Assembly (NCBI RefSeq): GCF_905220415.1
Contig: NC_059553.1
Span: 22,501 to 86,500, forward strand
Reading direction: 5' to 3'
Source of the DNA: Colias croceus
Lineage: Eukaryota > Arthropoda > Insecta > Lepidoptera > Pieridae
Length of the DNA: 64,000 nt
A model generated the notes under the pieces. The model was not told the DNA's origin and searched no databases. It worked only from the letters and a program-made list of their open reading frames with translations. Both the position numbers and the translations under genes were made by a program. Of this stretch, positions 48,838-60,156 are shown piece by piece (position 1 is the first letter of the stretch; every line of letters begins with the position of its first letter).

Positions 48838-51654
48838 TATATAAGACAACAGCTAAGCAGTCTTTTTCCATTGTGCATCAAAATATTCAAGGCTTGGCTA
48901 GCAAATTGTTAGAAATAGAATTGTTTCTGAATGATAACAATATTAAAATATTTTGTGTAACAGAACATTGGCTTAAACAATGTCAGTCGTTAGTAAATAT
49001 TGAAAATTACAAATTAAAAAGTATATACTTTAGGACACAGGCTATTCACGGAGGTTCTGTTATTTTTGTACATGATAGTGTAAAATGTAAAGAACGAACT
49101 GACATTGTTGGTCTTTCTGTAGAACGGACCATTGAACTGTCCTGTGTGGAGCTGGAGCGATATATTATTGTTTGCGTTTATAGACCCCCTTCCAGTGACT
49201 ATAATATGTTTGAGAAAGTCATGGAAGAAATATTAAAGCGTCTAAGCAGGAGTAAAAAAAAAGTTATAGTATGTGGTGATTTTAATATTGATTTACTTTT
49301 ACAAACACAAACGGCTACACGAATTGTTAATTTATTTCAGTCATTTAATCTATATAAACTTTTTAACGAACCCACACGAATTACACCTACTTCTGCAACC
49401 TGTATTGATAATATATACTGTGACTGCATCTGTTTAGAGAAAAATATTCTCAATACATTGACTTCGGATCACTGTGGCCAGAAAGTAGTTTTTGAATGGG
49501 ATTGCATACCTACATTTAAAAGGATTAATGTTAGGCCTATAAGTAAAAAAGGCATTAATAAATTTAGAGATAATATTAATAAAAACCTGCCTGTACTGAA
49601 TGATCAATCCTGTAATAATAATCCTTGTGAAATGTTTAAAAATCTTTTCAATTTAGTTCATAATGAATTTGAAAAAATATTTAAAGTTAAATCTTTAAAT
49701 ATTACCAAGGATTTACCATTTAGTAAATGGGCGACACCTAGCATACATAGGTGTAGGATCGTTCTTTATGAGTTATATGGTATGAAGCAATATAATAAAG
49801 ACCCATCTTTTCTTAGTTATGTTAGAAATTACTCAAAAATTTTTAAAAAAGTTTGTTTTACTGCAAAGCGTTTGTATATCAAAGAAAAAATACGCGACTC
49901 TGATAATAAAGTTAAAACAGTCTGGTCTATTATAAATGGTGAAATGGGTAAAAGCAAATCAAGTAATACCATAAAACTTGTAAATAATGACAGGGTTATT
50001 GACAAAAGTGCTGATGTTGCGCTTGCTTTTGAAGAATTCTTCAGTAGTGTCCCTGCTACTATTACTAATAGTTTAAATTCGTCTTCAGCACTTGCAGAAA
50101 CCTTTTTGAGGGACCATGTTGCGGGGTGCAGTACATTATTTGAATTACGACACGTAACTGCTAGTGATATTGTTACTGCCTTTAAGACGCTTAATCTAAA
50201 AAATACTTGTGATCTTTGGGGAATGTCCGTAAATTTAGTTAATAATATAATAGAAAATATTGCGAAAAATTTAGCTTTCATATTTAATAAGTGTTGTGAC
50301 TATGGTACATTTCCTAATTTACTAAAGCTTAGTAAAGTTATACCTCTATTTAAGAAGGGCGATCAAGAAGACTGTAACAATTATAGACCTATCTCTATTT
50401 TACCAACATTAAGTAAGGTATTCGAGAGGTTGATATTAAACCAATTGAGTAGTCATTTTGCATTTAATAATTTACTGCACACCAAACAGTTTGGTTTCAC
50501 AAAGGGGCGTTCAACCACAGATGCTGGAGTTGCACTTCTAACACATATTTATAAAGCATGGGAAAACTCAAAAAATGCTCTGGGGATATTTTGTGACCTC
50601 TCCAAGGCATTTGACTGCGTTGAACATTGTACTTTGTTACGTAAACTTAATCACTATGGAATTACAGGAAAAGCCCAGAACCTCATAGCGTCATACCTGC
50701 ATGATAGGATACAGACTGTAGTTGTTAATGGAGAACGTTCTAGCGGTGCGTCAATTAACATTGGTGTTCCACAGGGGTCCATTTTAGGTCCCTTCTTGTT
50801 CTTGGTATATATCAATGATCTTCCCTATTATTTGCAGGATAGGTGTGAAATAGTTCTGTTTGCAGATGATACCTCATTAATTTTTAATGTGGATAGGCAT
50901 GACCCAAATGTTGACGAAGTGAACAGTGCTCTTTTACACATATCTGAATGGTTTACTGCCAATAATTTATTATTAAATGCTAAAAAAACCACTTGTGTTG
51001 AATTTTTACTTCCTAATGTAAAAAAGTTGAACAGAGATATTACCTTGAACGGGGAGGTATTGCATCCTACTGAGTCTACTGTATTTCTAGGGTTAACATT
51101 GGATGAGAAACTACAGTGGGGAGCCCATGTCAACACCGCTGCAGGTAAGCTCAGTTCAGCTGCATATGCAGTCCGAAAAATAAGGCATCTCACCGATGAA
51201 GATACGGCTAGATTGGTTTATTTCAGCTACTTTCATAGCATTATGTCCTATGGAATTCTACTGTGGGGCAAGGCTGCAGATATAGAAACTATATTTATCT
51301 TACAGAAAAGAGCCATTCGCTCTATATATAATTTACGTGCTCGGGACTCACTAAGAGATCATTTTAAGAATACTGGTATCCTTACTGTACCATCACAGTA
51401 TCTATATATTTAATAATATTTTGCATGTTCACAAAAACGCCGACTTACACACAAGAGTAGGAGATAGACACGATTATGGCACAAGGAACAGGAATAGAAT
51501 TGAAATGCCATTTTTCCGATTAGCTAAAGTTAAAAATTCATTTATGGGTCAAGGTATACGCTTATACAATAGAATTCCTCTCAATATTAAAGAGTTTAGT
51601 AGTTCTAAATTTAAAACTTATATAAAAAATGTACTAGTTCAGAGAGCGTACTAG
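48816..51654 (+). pseudogene. LINE ORF2: APE endonuclease and reverse transcriptase, one frameshift near the C-terminus
   Basis: The frame is open from 48816, overlapping ORF1, with no early ATG; the first part reads HQNIQGLASKLLEIELFL. Endonuclease: TEHWL, CVYRPPSSD, VCGDFNIDL, SATCIDNIYCD, TSDHCGQ. Reverse transcriptase: NYRPISILPTLSKVFERL, FGFTKGRSTTDA, CDLSKAFDCVEH, GVPQGSILGPFLFLVYIND, and FADD at 50859-50870, then LGLTLDEKLQW. The frame stops at 51411-51413, and the +1 frame continues the expected C-terminus (HVHKNADLHTRVGDRHDYG to 51654), so one base was gained or lost near 51411. RT and endonuclease are otherwise intact, so this is a young copy. Confidence 0.88.
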
Positions 51655-51955
51655 AGTATTCAGGAATATATGGACGATAAAGACCCATGGAGGGTTGTCG
51701 CGTAAAAACCACAGGACAGTTCTTGGGCATATTATGATATATTATGTATAAGTTAGATATAAGTTACATATTATGTAATATTGACATGATTTTAAAAGAG
51801 CAACTATGGAGTTTCTTGCCGATTCTTCTCCATAGATACTGCTTTCCGAATCGGTGGTAAATGTTAAAAATACTTATGTAATGACGATTCGAAAGTGCTA
51901 CTAAATAGTAGTCTAATTGAATAAATAAATGTTTGAGTTTGAGTTTGAGTTTGTA

Positions 51956-53757
51956 CATAGTTCCATTTATTCTACACTTAACTACATTAATTATGAGATA
52001 TTTGATGATAATATAGCTATCGATTTATAAAAAAATATGGCCACGTAATGAACTGTTTAGTTTGGAGCTGTGAATATGCTGTGAAAGAGCGATGTGTCAA
52101 GTTTGACCCGTCCGGTGCAGGTCGCCGCGGTGGGTGCTGGCTGTCGACTCCGCTCGCCGCCCTTCGCTCGCGGCTCGCTCATACGCGGCTTTCACGCTAA
52201 TTGGGCTAAGAGAGACGTACTCCGGTAACTCCGGCTAGTTATTACGGCACAGTGCTACATTAATCATGGCAGAGATTAATGCGCCTGCCCGCTCGCCCGC
52301 TCGCCCGTCACACGCACCTAATGTACTGAGCGAAAGAAATATTTAAGATTTCTATTGTTAAGCCCAAAACAATCCCTTGTATTTATGCTATATAATATTT
52401 ACTAAATATCTCATAGTCTACCGCAGTGACATTTTACGCATTTAATCATGATCTATTTAGTATTTATTATACAAATCGAAAAAAAAAGCTTAAAGTTTGT
52501 GAGGATGTGTATGTGTGTGTTTGTTACTATTTCACGCAAATACTACTGAACAGATTACAATGAAATTTAGCACATATATAGAGGGTAACTTGGATTAACA
52601 CATAGGATAGGTTTTACCCCGGAAATCCCACAGGAACGGGAACTATGCGGGTTTTTCTTTGAAAACGCGGGCGAAGCTGCGGGCGGATAGCTAGTAGTTA
52701 ATAAAATTGTCGTCTAGTCACAAGTAATTGTTTTAATTGTTTTAAATTTAATAAGTTTTTATTAGTCGCGTAATTATGCTCGTTCGTGTAATAATAAAGC
52801 ATTCTTTGACTGGCTTTTAATTACGTCGACAAGACAAGACGAATCACCTCTTACCTAGGAAATTATTAAAACATGAAAGATTAATTATTATTATTATGAT
52901 CATAGGCAACTATAGGCAACATCTGAATATAAATAACAAAATTTGGAATGGTTGTATTTACGTTCGTTTTTCAATGGACTAAAATTCATTAATTAAAAAT
53001 GTAGCAATAACGAGTGGCCTTTGCCCAACACCTATCTAAAACACTAATTATTGACGCACTAATTTATTGAATTTACATCATACGATTAAATGTCTAGGCT
53101 GTGTTTCTTGTTTTCATAAATGTCATGTAAATAAATTATTGCTTTTCTGGTGGCTAGTGAGGAGTGTCGCGCCGCTGCCAGTCCGCCGCGCCGCGGCCGC
53201 CGGCCACCAGGTGTTACCGCTCATTAGTGACACCTACGCGCCCGCTAGGGTCGCCACTCGCCTCTATCGACTTGTTGGCAATTATACTTACTTATTAAAT
53301 TATCAGTTTGCTGTAAATTTGCCTTGTTGATAATAATATTATTACTTAAGAGGAAAAATAAAAAAATGTTGTGTGGTTTTATGAAACCACGGTAAAAGTG
53401 AAACTTTTTTCATACTATAGACATTTAACTAAAAATTATCGTATTTGTACGATAATTATCGTACGTATCGTGCGTCACGCGACATGCGCTAAACAGACCA
53501 AAAAGTTTGAGACGATGTAATAAAAGTTTCACTTTAATATCTCTATATATTCATATCTAATTAATAATAAGCGCACCGCGAACGGTTTTAATAAGTTGAC
53601 TGGTTTTCGTTTGCGAATCATAATTGGTAATAGATTTAATATTGTTATTTTTTATAAATTCACTTCATATTAGCTTGCTTTACAAGTTCCATTTCTTAGG
53701 TGGCAGCCCTGCGCGCCTCCGCCCGCACGCGGCACTCGACCAGAAAGCGTGCCCACT
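51956..53757. other. Non-coding segment
   Basis: AT-rich with GC-rich islands at about 52110-52200 and 53155-53260. No coding sequence recognised; one repeat relic is listed separately. Confidence 0.5.
52495..52697 (+). repeat. Interspersed short repeat ending CGGGCGGATAGCTAGT
   Basis: GTATGTGTGTGTTTG, CTGAACAGATTACAATGAAATTT and GGGCGAAGCTGCGGGCGGATAGCTAGT are the successive blocks of a very common lepidopteran repeat; compare the second copy at 59975-60156. Confidence 0.6.
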
Positions 53758-54300
53758 CTAAATTCAAAATTCAAAATTCAAATTCTCTTTATTTGCTGAA
53801 TGTAGTTACATAGCTGAAGTAGTACAAATTTTATAGGTTCTTACACATTCTGCTCGTAGTTGAGCGTGCAAATATCTTAAATTATAAATTGCATTATACA
53901 ATATTACGTCACACAACACTAGTTCTCAATAGGTACATTGCAAAATTATAGTAATAAAATGATTATAAATAAATATTATGTCAATTAATTTAAAATATTT
54001 TTCATTTAAGAAGTCACTAATATTATAGAACTGCTTTGTGATTAGCCAATTTGTTTGCGCATTTTTTTTGAACTATGAACACCTTTTGGTTATCAGAAGA
54101 TTGACCCCATAATATAAGTCCATAGGAGAGAATTGATGATACATATGCATGATAAGCACTTAGGGCAGCCTCCATTGACACTGTGTTCCTGAGTCGTCTT
54201 ATGACATACACAAATCGGTTTAACTTGTCACATATATATTCTATGTGTACATTCCATTTTAAATTTTCATCCAAATGGATACCCAGAAACTTGTAACTCT
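53758..54300 (-). pseudogene. LINE ORF2 C-terminal fragment and 3' end
   Basis: On the - strand DENLKWNVHIEYICDKLNRF, VIRRLRNTV, and SYGLILWGQSSDNQKVFIVQ match the RT C-terminal region (compare LDEKLQWGAHVNTAAGKL and SYGILLWGKAADIETIFILQ of the nearby LINE). It ends at about 53758 in AATTTTGAATTTTGAATTT, a short-repeat tail. A 5'-truncated copy of a related but distinct family. Confidence 0.75.
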
Positions 54301-55173
54301 AATTATACGATATTTACACTAGCTTTTCTTTTTTCATTTAATTATGTCTTAAAAATGAACACTCAAATATACAAATAGCTAGTTTTTACATTGCATTAAA
54401 GTTAGGTAATAAAAAAGATTCACAATTTTTTTTTATAAAAGCTACCCAAGGCAAGAGATGGAAATACGGGAACAGTACGACTTTTAATCGCTTATTTGAG
54501 TTGCAGCGTCGAGGTCGAGAGAGACCTCGCTGATATTGAGTTTTGGCTGCAGAAGGTGCAGCTTTCAGCAAACGAAACAAACATTTCAATTAGCAAATTA
54601 GCGCGCAAATGTTTCGGTTGTATGAAGCTTGTTTGGAGCCGTGTAAAAAACATCGCGTGACTTTTTAATGAAGTTGCGAACAAACTCGGAGCTGGCGCTC
54701 AGCCTCCGCACTTTTAACGAGCCCGAGCTCACAATTTAAACTCCATCTCTCTAACTTTTATTCGAAGACGTATTATGTCGATCCTCTGAATTGTGAAAGA
54801 TATTCAGGCCGTTCGAATATATTTGTTCATAATACCGCCGAACTCTCACAAAGAGCTTATGTCTATGCAAGCGGACATTTATATTGAGGATATAATAACA
54901 AGCTTAAATATAAACTTTATTAATTAGCACATCAAAAACACAACTTTAAAAAAAAGCAAACTTATTTATAACATAAAAACAATCACCACTAAAAGAAGAA
55001 ACGCCTTGAACAAATTTAATTGCGAGCGTTGTAAATGATAGGGAGCTCGGAGCGCTTCTTGAAGCTGAAGTATAAACGGATACAATGCTAGTTTGTATTG
55101 CCCGAGCCACGAGCCACGAGGCGAGCAAACTTAAACACAACTGTGGCGCGCGGCGCGGTGTGCGGCCCGTGTG

Positions 55174-55204
<31 letters not shown>

Positions 55205-57367
55205 ACACGCCGGGCCACGGGCCGGCGGGGCCGAACTTGGGAATTAGTGAACACGATACGTGCTGCAATTTAGATTAGATACTTTGTAAGAGGAACTTTG
55301 ATTCAATCCGCCGACTTCAGCTATAGAAGTTCGCCAATATCCACTTCCGAGGTGAAAATATATGGTTATTGTTGAACAATCTCGGAGTTATTGTTCTTTC
55401 GTAACTGAATTTGAAATAGATTTTACTCTTTAATTTTATGTTATAACATTTGAAATAATGGATAGAAGTAATAGCTGATTTGATCATCATTTATACGAAA
55501 ACGAATCGGCGAAGTGAGATAGCGCGTATTCCCTGGCGGATGGCGCCTTTGTGGACATTTTGACAAATAATTTAATCATCGAGAATTATGTGACAGTCGT
55601 TATCAGCTGGTGACGATAAACTTTGGGAACCCCCCGCGCCATTGTTCCCCTCCTCCACTTGCTCCTTTCGTGAACATCTTCGTCAGAATTCATTTTATTA
55701 GTAGTAACGAGCTATCAGCACGTGGTTTTGCTCAAGCAACTTCTCATGGTAAGTTTGTTAAGCATCCTCTATTATTTTTATGTAAAATATATAATATTAT
55801 GATGTCTGTATTCACTAGTACTTTTTAAACTAGATAAATTTACAAAATTATTTCAGGTGCTTGCGGTCATTATTTCATTTTATAAAATATGATCAATTTC
55901 TTCCACGCCGTTAAATGTAGTCAATCTACAGACTATAATGGGGTAAATTTCTGATATGATGCCTGTAGTTTGCAGTTATAATTTAATTGACGATGCAGCT
56001 CAGCTAACAGCGTGCTGTTCAAAGTGAAGCTGATAAATTACTAAAAGCGTGTGAAAATTTCACAAAAAATTTGGAATTCGTCTGGATTACATCAGACTCG
56101 CTTTAGATCTGAACTAGCCACTCGCCCTGCTCTGTCTCGATTGATCTAAGTAGGTAGTATAATTAATGTTGTTGAACTATATAACTATATATATTCAACA
56201 ACATTTATAACAGAGCAAACTGTGACAAAGACTATTCTTTATCACTCAGAAATACTACAACTTTCAAATGAATGAATTTTAAAAATCTTATCAGTTGTTT
56301 TAGACTTTGTGATTCTACATATCGTTTGATATTGAATAAACACACTGTAAGAAGCATTGAGAGCTCGTTGGGCGGCTTGCGAGTTTCGAATCATTTTCGC
56401 GAAACGAAGATTTATCAATAGCAACACAACAGCGGGAACATGACGCTAATTAATCTAACTTTTTTGATTAAACTCTCTCTTTTTATGTTATGAGATTGTT
56501 CAGTGTGCTCTATATACAATATACACGCTTTGTTGTATCACGTTGTAAGAAATATGTTTCAAATTATATTATTATATAATTCCAAGTATGTAGGTAATAT
56601 TATACCGATGAGAAACGAATCATAAAGTCCAGTCTGAACCATCATCTGATGAGAATGTTGAATTATCATATGAGAGCTTTTTATAGTTATTATTTTATGC
56701 ATTTTATAATTTTTTAATGAATTATGTGACAATATATTATGTATATTACAAATTCTATACTTGAAATTAGGTATATTATAATATTCGGTACAGTTGACTG
56801 CATATTCACTGTCATTAATGATCATTATTATGTGCAGTAAATATCATGGTAACGTGCGCGCTGCAGGCCCTGGTGGATTTCGCTCTTATGGAGTATCTGT
56901 AAAGAGGTTTACGCGTTTGTACATTTTTCCGGCGGATCATTTATCGTGTAATCAGGCCGGGCCGGCGAGCGCGGGTGGGGCGGGGAGGGTGATTGATAAA
57001 ATTTCATTAGAGCAATTCTCGTGTCCGGCTCCATCATTTATCTCGGGCCGCTCGTGCGGACGACACATTTATATGTCCACTTCGAACGGCGATATATTGT
57101 TATTTGTTACAACTCGTTATTTATGTCTCTCGCTGAATTTCACTTTAAACTGTTCCAATGTGCCGCTGTTAATCACAACTGAGAGATCGATGTACTGATG
57201 ACTAGACGGCAGCGGAATGCTGTTGATGTTTGTTCACACTACGCATAGCACGGGCGGGCAGCGAGCAGGGAGCCGGGCCCTATGCAGGCACGTGTGAGAT
57301 GTCGGTGTCAAGGCTCCACGCACATTGTTTCACTTCAAAAGCGCGAAGGGACGTTTTCTTATTATTT
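54301..57367. other. Non-coding segment
   Basis: No coding sequence recognised. Contains a CA microsatellite and GC-rich islands at about 55140-55240 and 56860-57070. The latter, with interrupted AT/GC structure, could be a conserved regulatory block, but this is a guess. Confidence 0.45.
55173..55199. repeat. (CA)n microsatellite
   Basis: About 13 CA units inside a GC-rich island. Confidence 0.9.
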
Positions 57368-58591
57368 GAGTATGGCCGCCAAAAATTGTACATTCAAGAA
57401 AAAAAAATGTCCTTGTCATTTTATATAGCACCAGATTTTTTTATATAGTAATTATGGTAGTTTTTAAATAGTTTCAGCTTCACTATGTTATATTTATCAT
57501 TATATTAATAATTTAAATTAATTTTGAGTGCCTTTAACAAGCTCAATATTTTTTTTTTTTGAAATGCTTATTTTCCTTTCCATACTAAAATCATGTGTCC
57601 CACTTAGTCATCTCACACTTTGAAGTCACAAAATTATGCAAAAATCTATTGATACCTGTAAAATTTTGGTATTTCTAAATTATTCTGTAAACTTGTGGAT
57701 AGTTTTAACAAGTTCTAATAAAAATAACATAAAAGAAATTAATATAAAACTCACTTAAAACTATGTCTCACTTTTTTTCACGAATGATACTTCACGCACG
57801 GTTACCATAAAATAACACCCTAAATAACTAGATATCCAAGCCACAAAAATATTTTTAAGTAGTGGCAACACCGATTTACATGTTGGCCAACCTTTAGAAA
57901 AAAAATCGCCATTTTGTTACTGTCAAAGTTAATCGAAAGGTAGTCGGCATTTTTGCTTCGCAACATTTTTATAATTTTGAGTGAGAATTATGTAAATTAT
58001 TTAAATTATGTGTGTAGCTTTAGTGTTCTAGTAACAAATAAAACTATGCGGCGTCTTATTACTACAATACTTTGGCGAATAAAGGCTTTTTAGGTTATGT
58101 CCAACCATATTTTTATTCACGAATGATACCATGTGTTACTATTGTGTTACGTAACATCCGTGAGCGGCTCTTAGGGGTAGTACTCACTAGAGAATCTAAA
58201 GTTAAAAATTTACTTTTTTACATAAAGAGAACCCACTTCAAAAACTATATATGTTTCGGAAGTTAGTAACTTTTTTACTATAATAATTCGTATTCGTAAT
58301 TAATATCATAAGTTGTGAATGATTCTTGCATTTGTAAGTCTTATAGAAATACAAAATTTGAGAAATAAAACTTTTTCTTTAATATTTAAATTTGTTTTAT
58401 TGAGTTTTAAAGTAATTTAATCAAATAATTTAATTAACAATATAAAACAGAAATGTAAAAAAAATCTCCTGCATTATTAGTTGTAATGTACACTACGCTT
58501 AACAAAATCACGTATGTTACTATCAGTCACGTATGTTACGGTGTGTTACGATTTCACGACTGTTATTGTACAATATTTGGCGGCCATACTC
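57368..58591. mobile_element. Possible DNA element bounded by 25-bp inverted repeats
   Basis: GAGTATGGCCGCCAAAAATTGTACA at 57368-57392 recurs inverted at 58567-58591 with one mismatch. The interior (1.17 kb) is AT-rich, has repeated GTGTTACG/GTATGTTAC words and no recognisable transposase. Target duplication not resolved. Confidence 0.5.
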
Positions 58592-59974
58592 ATTTACGAC
58601 ATTTTGTCAAAGCCGGACCTTCGTTACTTAAGAAATACAGAAATTGACACTTGAGATGTTTCGAATGTCGTATTGAAAAAGATTGGTACATATAATAATA
58701 ATCTCAGCCTTTTTTTACTTTTTTACCAATATGAAATGACAAAAATTCAATTAAAGTTTCCTATTTTCCTTCTCTAACTCATGAATTGAAGTATGGATTC
58801 CTCAATAATTCAATAGAATAATATTGAGTAAATTGGGAACAGGTGGCGCCAGCTGTAGGTACCTGTTGTATATAATGTTCCATTGAATCACTAAAAATAA
58901 ATAGCATTATATTATGTGGAATAGTGCTGATATAAAATAAATTCTCGTTGAGTACCAATTCTATTTTCTCTCACGCAGCGTGTTGCCATAAAAAAATATC
59001 AATGTATATGTATAACGGCTCAAACAACGCCGGTTAAGTAGTTTTAAACATCCTTGTTGACTTTATCGTTGGCATAAACTTACAAAGCTAATAAAACTGT
59101 ATTGGGTCCGCAGCATGTGTGTTTAATGAGACTGGCTAATTATATGAAGAGGTCACGTCGCGAGTGACGTCACGGGCGGAGTGACAGCGTGACGTCAGGT
59201 GCTCGGGCGACGGGTGGTCTCCTCGCATATATTAGAATCTTCGCTGCCTTACTTTGTAAAGCATGGCATTATGTATAAATGACATCGTAGCACCACGTAG
59301 CACCTCGTAGCGCATCGTAGCCTCGCATTATTACTATAGCATCATGTTTGAAGTAACTTAATTCTATCAAAATCTTTAAATACAATTAATTAAGTATAGA
59401 TGTTTGCTAATAACATTACCTTGACTTGCGGTAGACCGAAGTGAAACGTAACGTTAAACTAAACATACGCTTAATATATTTTGGGTTTTACGTGACACGG
59501 GCCGCCAATTTGAAATGTTTTCCCAGTGCGGTTCGTTCTTGCCGCAGCGGAAACTATTTAGAGATTAGAAATTTTCATTCGAGTAAGTTTTAAACTAGGA
59601 AATTCCGAGTTAAAGTTTCCTTTTACCGCGCTATCTCGGCTATTAACATTTATGTTATTTTATAGTGAGTAAAATGCATAACATTAGTAAGGCGAGCCGC
59701 GGATATAAAGGTATCCACGAAGCGTCACTTTGCTGAGCTTACAGTAATTTATGGAGGACATGACTGCGCCGCGCGATCTAACGCGCTAATACATTATCAT
59801 TATTACATTCAATAAAACGTGCGCCGGGATTCCGCTTCGCGCTTGTACAGACCACATCGCTATTATTTAAGAACATATTTTTGGGTTATATGCGGCCATA
59901 TGCGGAATTATTTACCTTTTTTATCAGTCGACTTGCTTAATTTTTGTTATATATGGATATATTTTAATCTATAC
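58592..59974. other. Non-coding segment with a CRE-like pair
   Basis: AT-rich with a GC-rich block at 59150-59225. No coding sequence recognised. Confidence 0.45.
59165..59197. promoter_or_regulatory. Two TGACGTCA palindromes (CRE-type), 25 bp apart
   Basis: Perfect TGACGTCA at 59165-59172 and 59190-59197, with GGTCACGTCG just before and GCATATATTAG about 35 bases after. CREB/ATF-family factors bind this octamer. Function here is not known. Confidence 0.45.
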
Positions 59975-60156
59975 TAATATTATAAAGAGGAAAAGTTTGT
60001 AATTATGTATGTATGTATGTATAGTTTTCACGCATAAACCTCTTAACCGATTTTGATGAAATTTGGCACAGACAATCTTTAGACCCTGAGAAAGAACATA
60101 GGCTACCATTTATTACGAAATATGTACCACGGGTGAAGCCGGGGCGGACCGCTAGT
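59975..60156 (+). repeat. Interspersed short repeat (second, better copy)
   Basis: Blocks in order: ACTAATATTATAAAGAGGAAAAG, GTATGTATGTATG, CACGCATAAACCTCTTAACCG, GATGAAATTTGGCACAGA, GACCCTGAGAAAGAACATAGG, and GAAGCCGGGGCGGACCGCTAGT. A widespread lepidopteran repeat; the family name is not assigned. Confidence 0.65.

Larger units (their letters stand above)
47326..51955 (+). mobile_element. Two-ORF non-LTR retrotransposon, nearly intact, with (GAGTTT)n tail
   Basis: ORF1 (47326-48837), ORF2 (48816 to 51654 with one frameshift), 3' UTR, and a 3' end in short repeats TTTGAGTTTGAGTTTGAG (about 51931-51955), not poly(A). Short-repeat tails are typical of CR1/L2-like and related clades. The 5' boundary was not found. 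It lies on the strand opposite to dpr, upstream of it. Confidence 0.87.

Noticed and set aside
57368..58591. Interior of the inverted-repeat unit as a transposase gene
   Set aside because: The longest frame is 64 codons and shows no DDE/D, piggyBac or Tc1-type motif.
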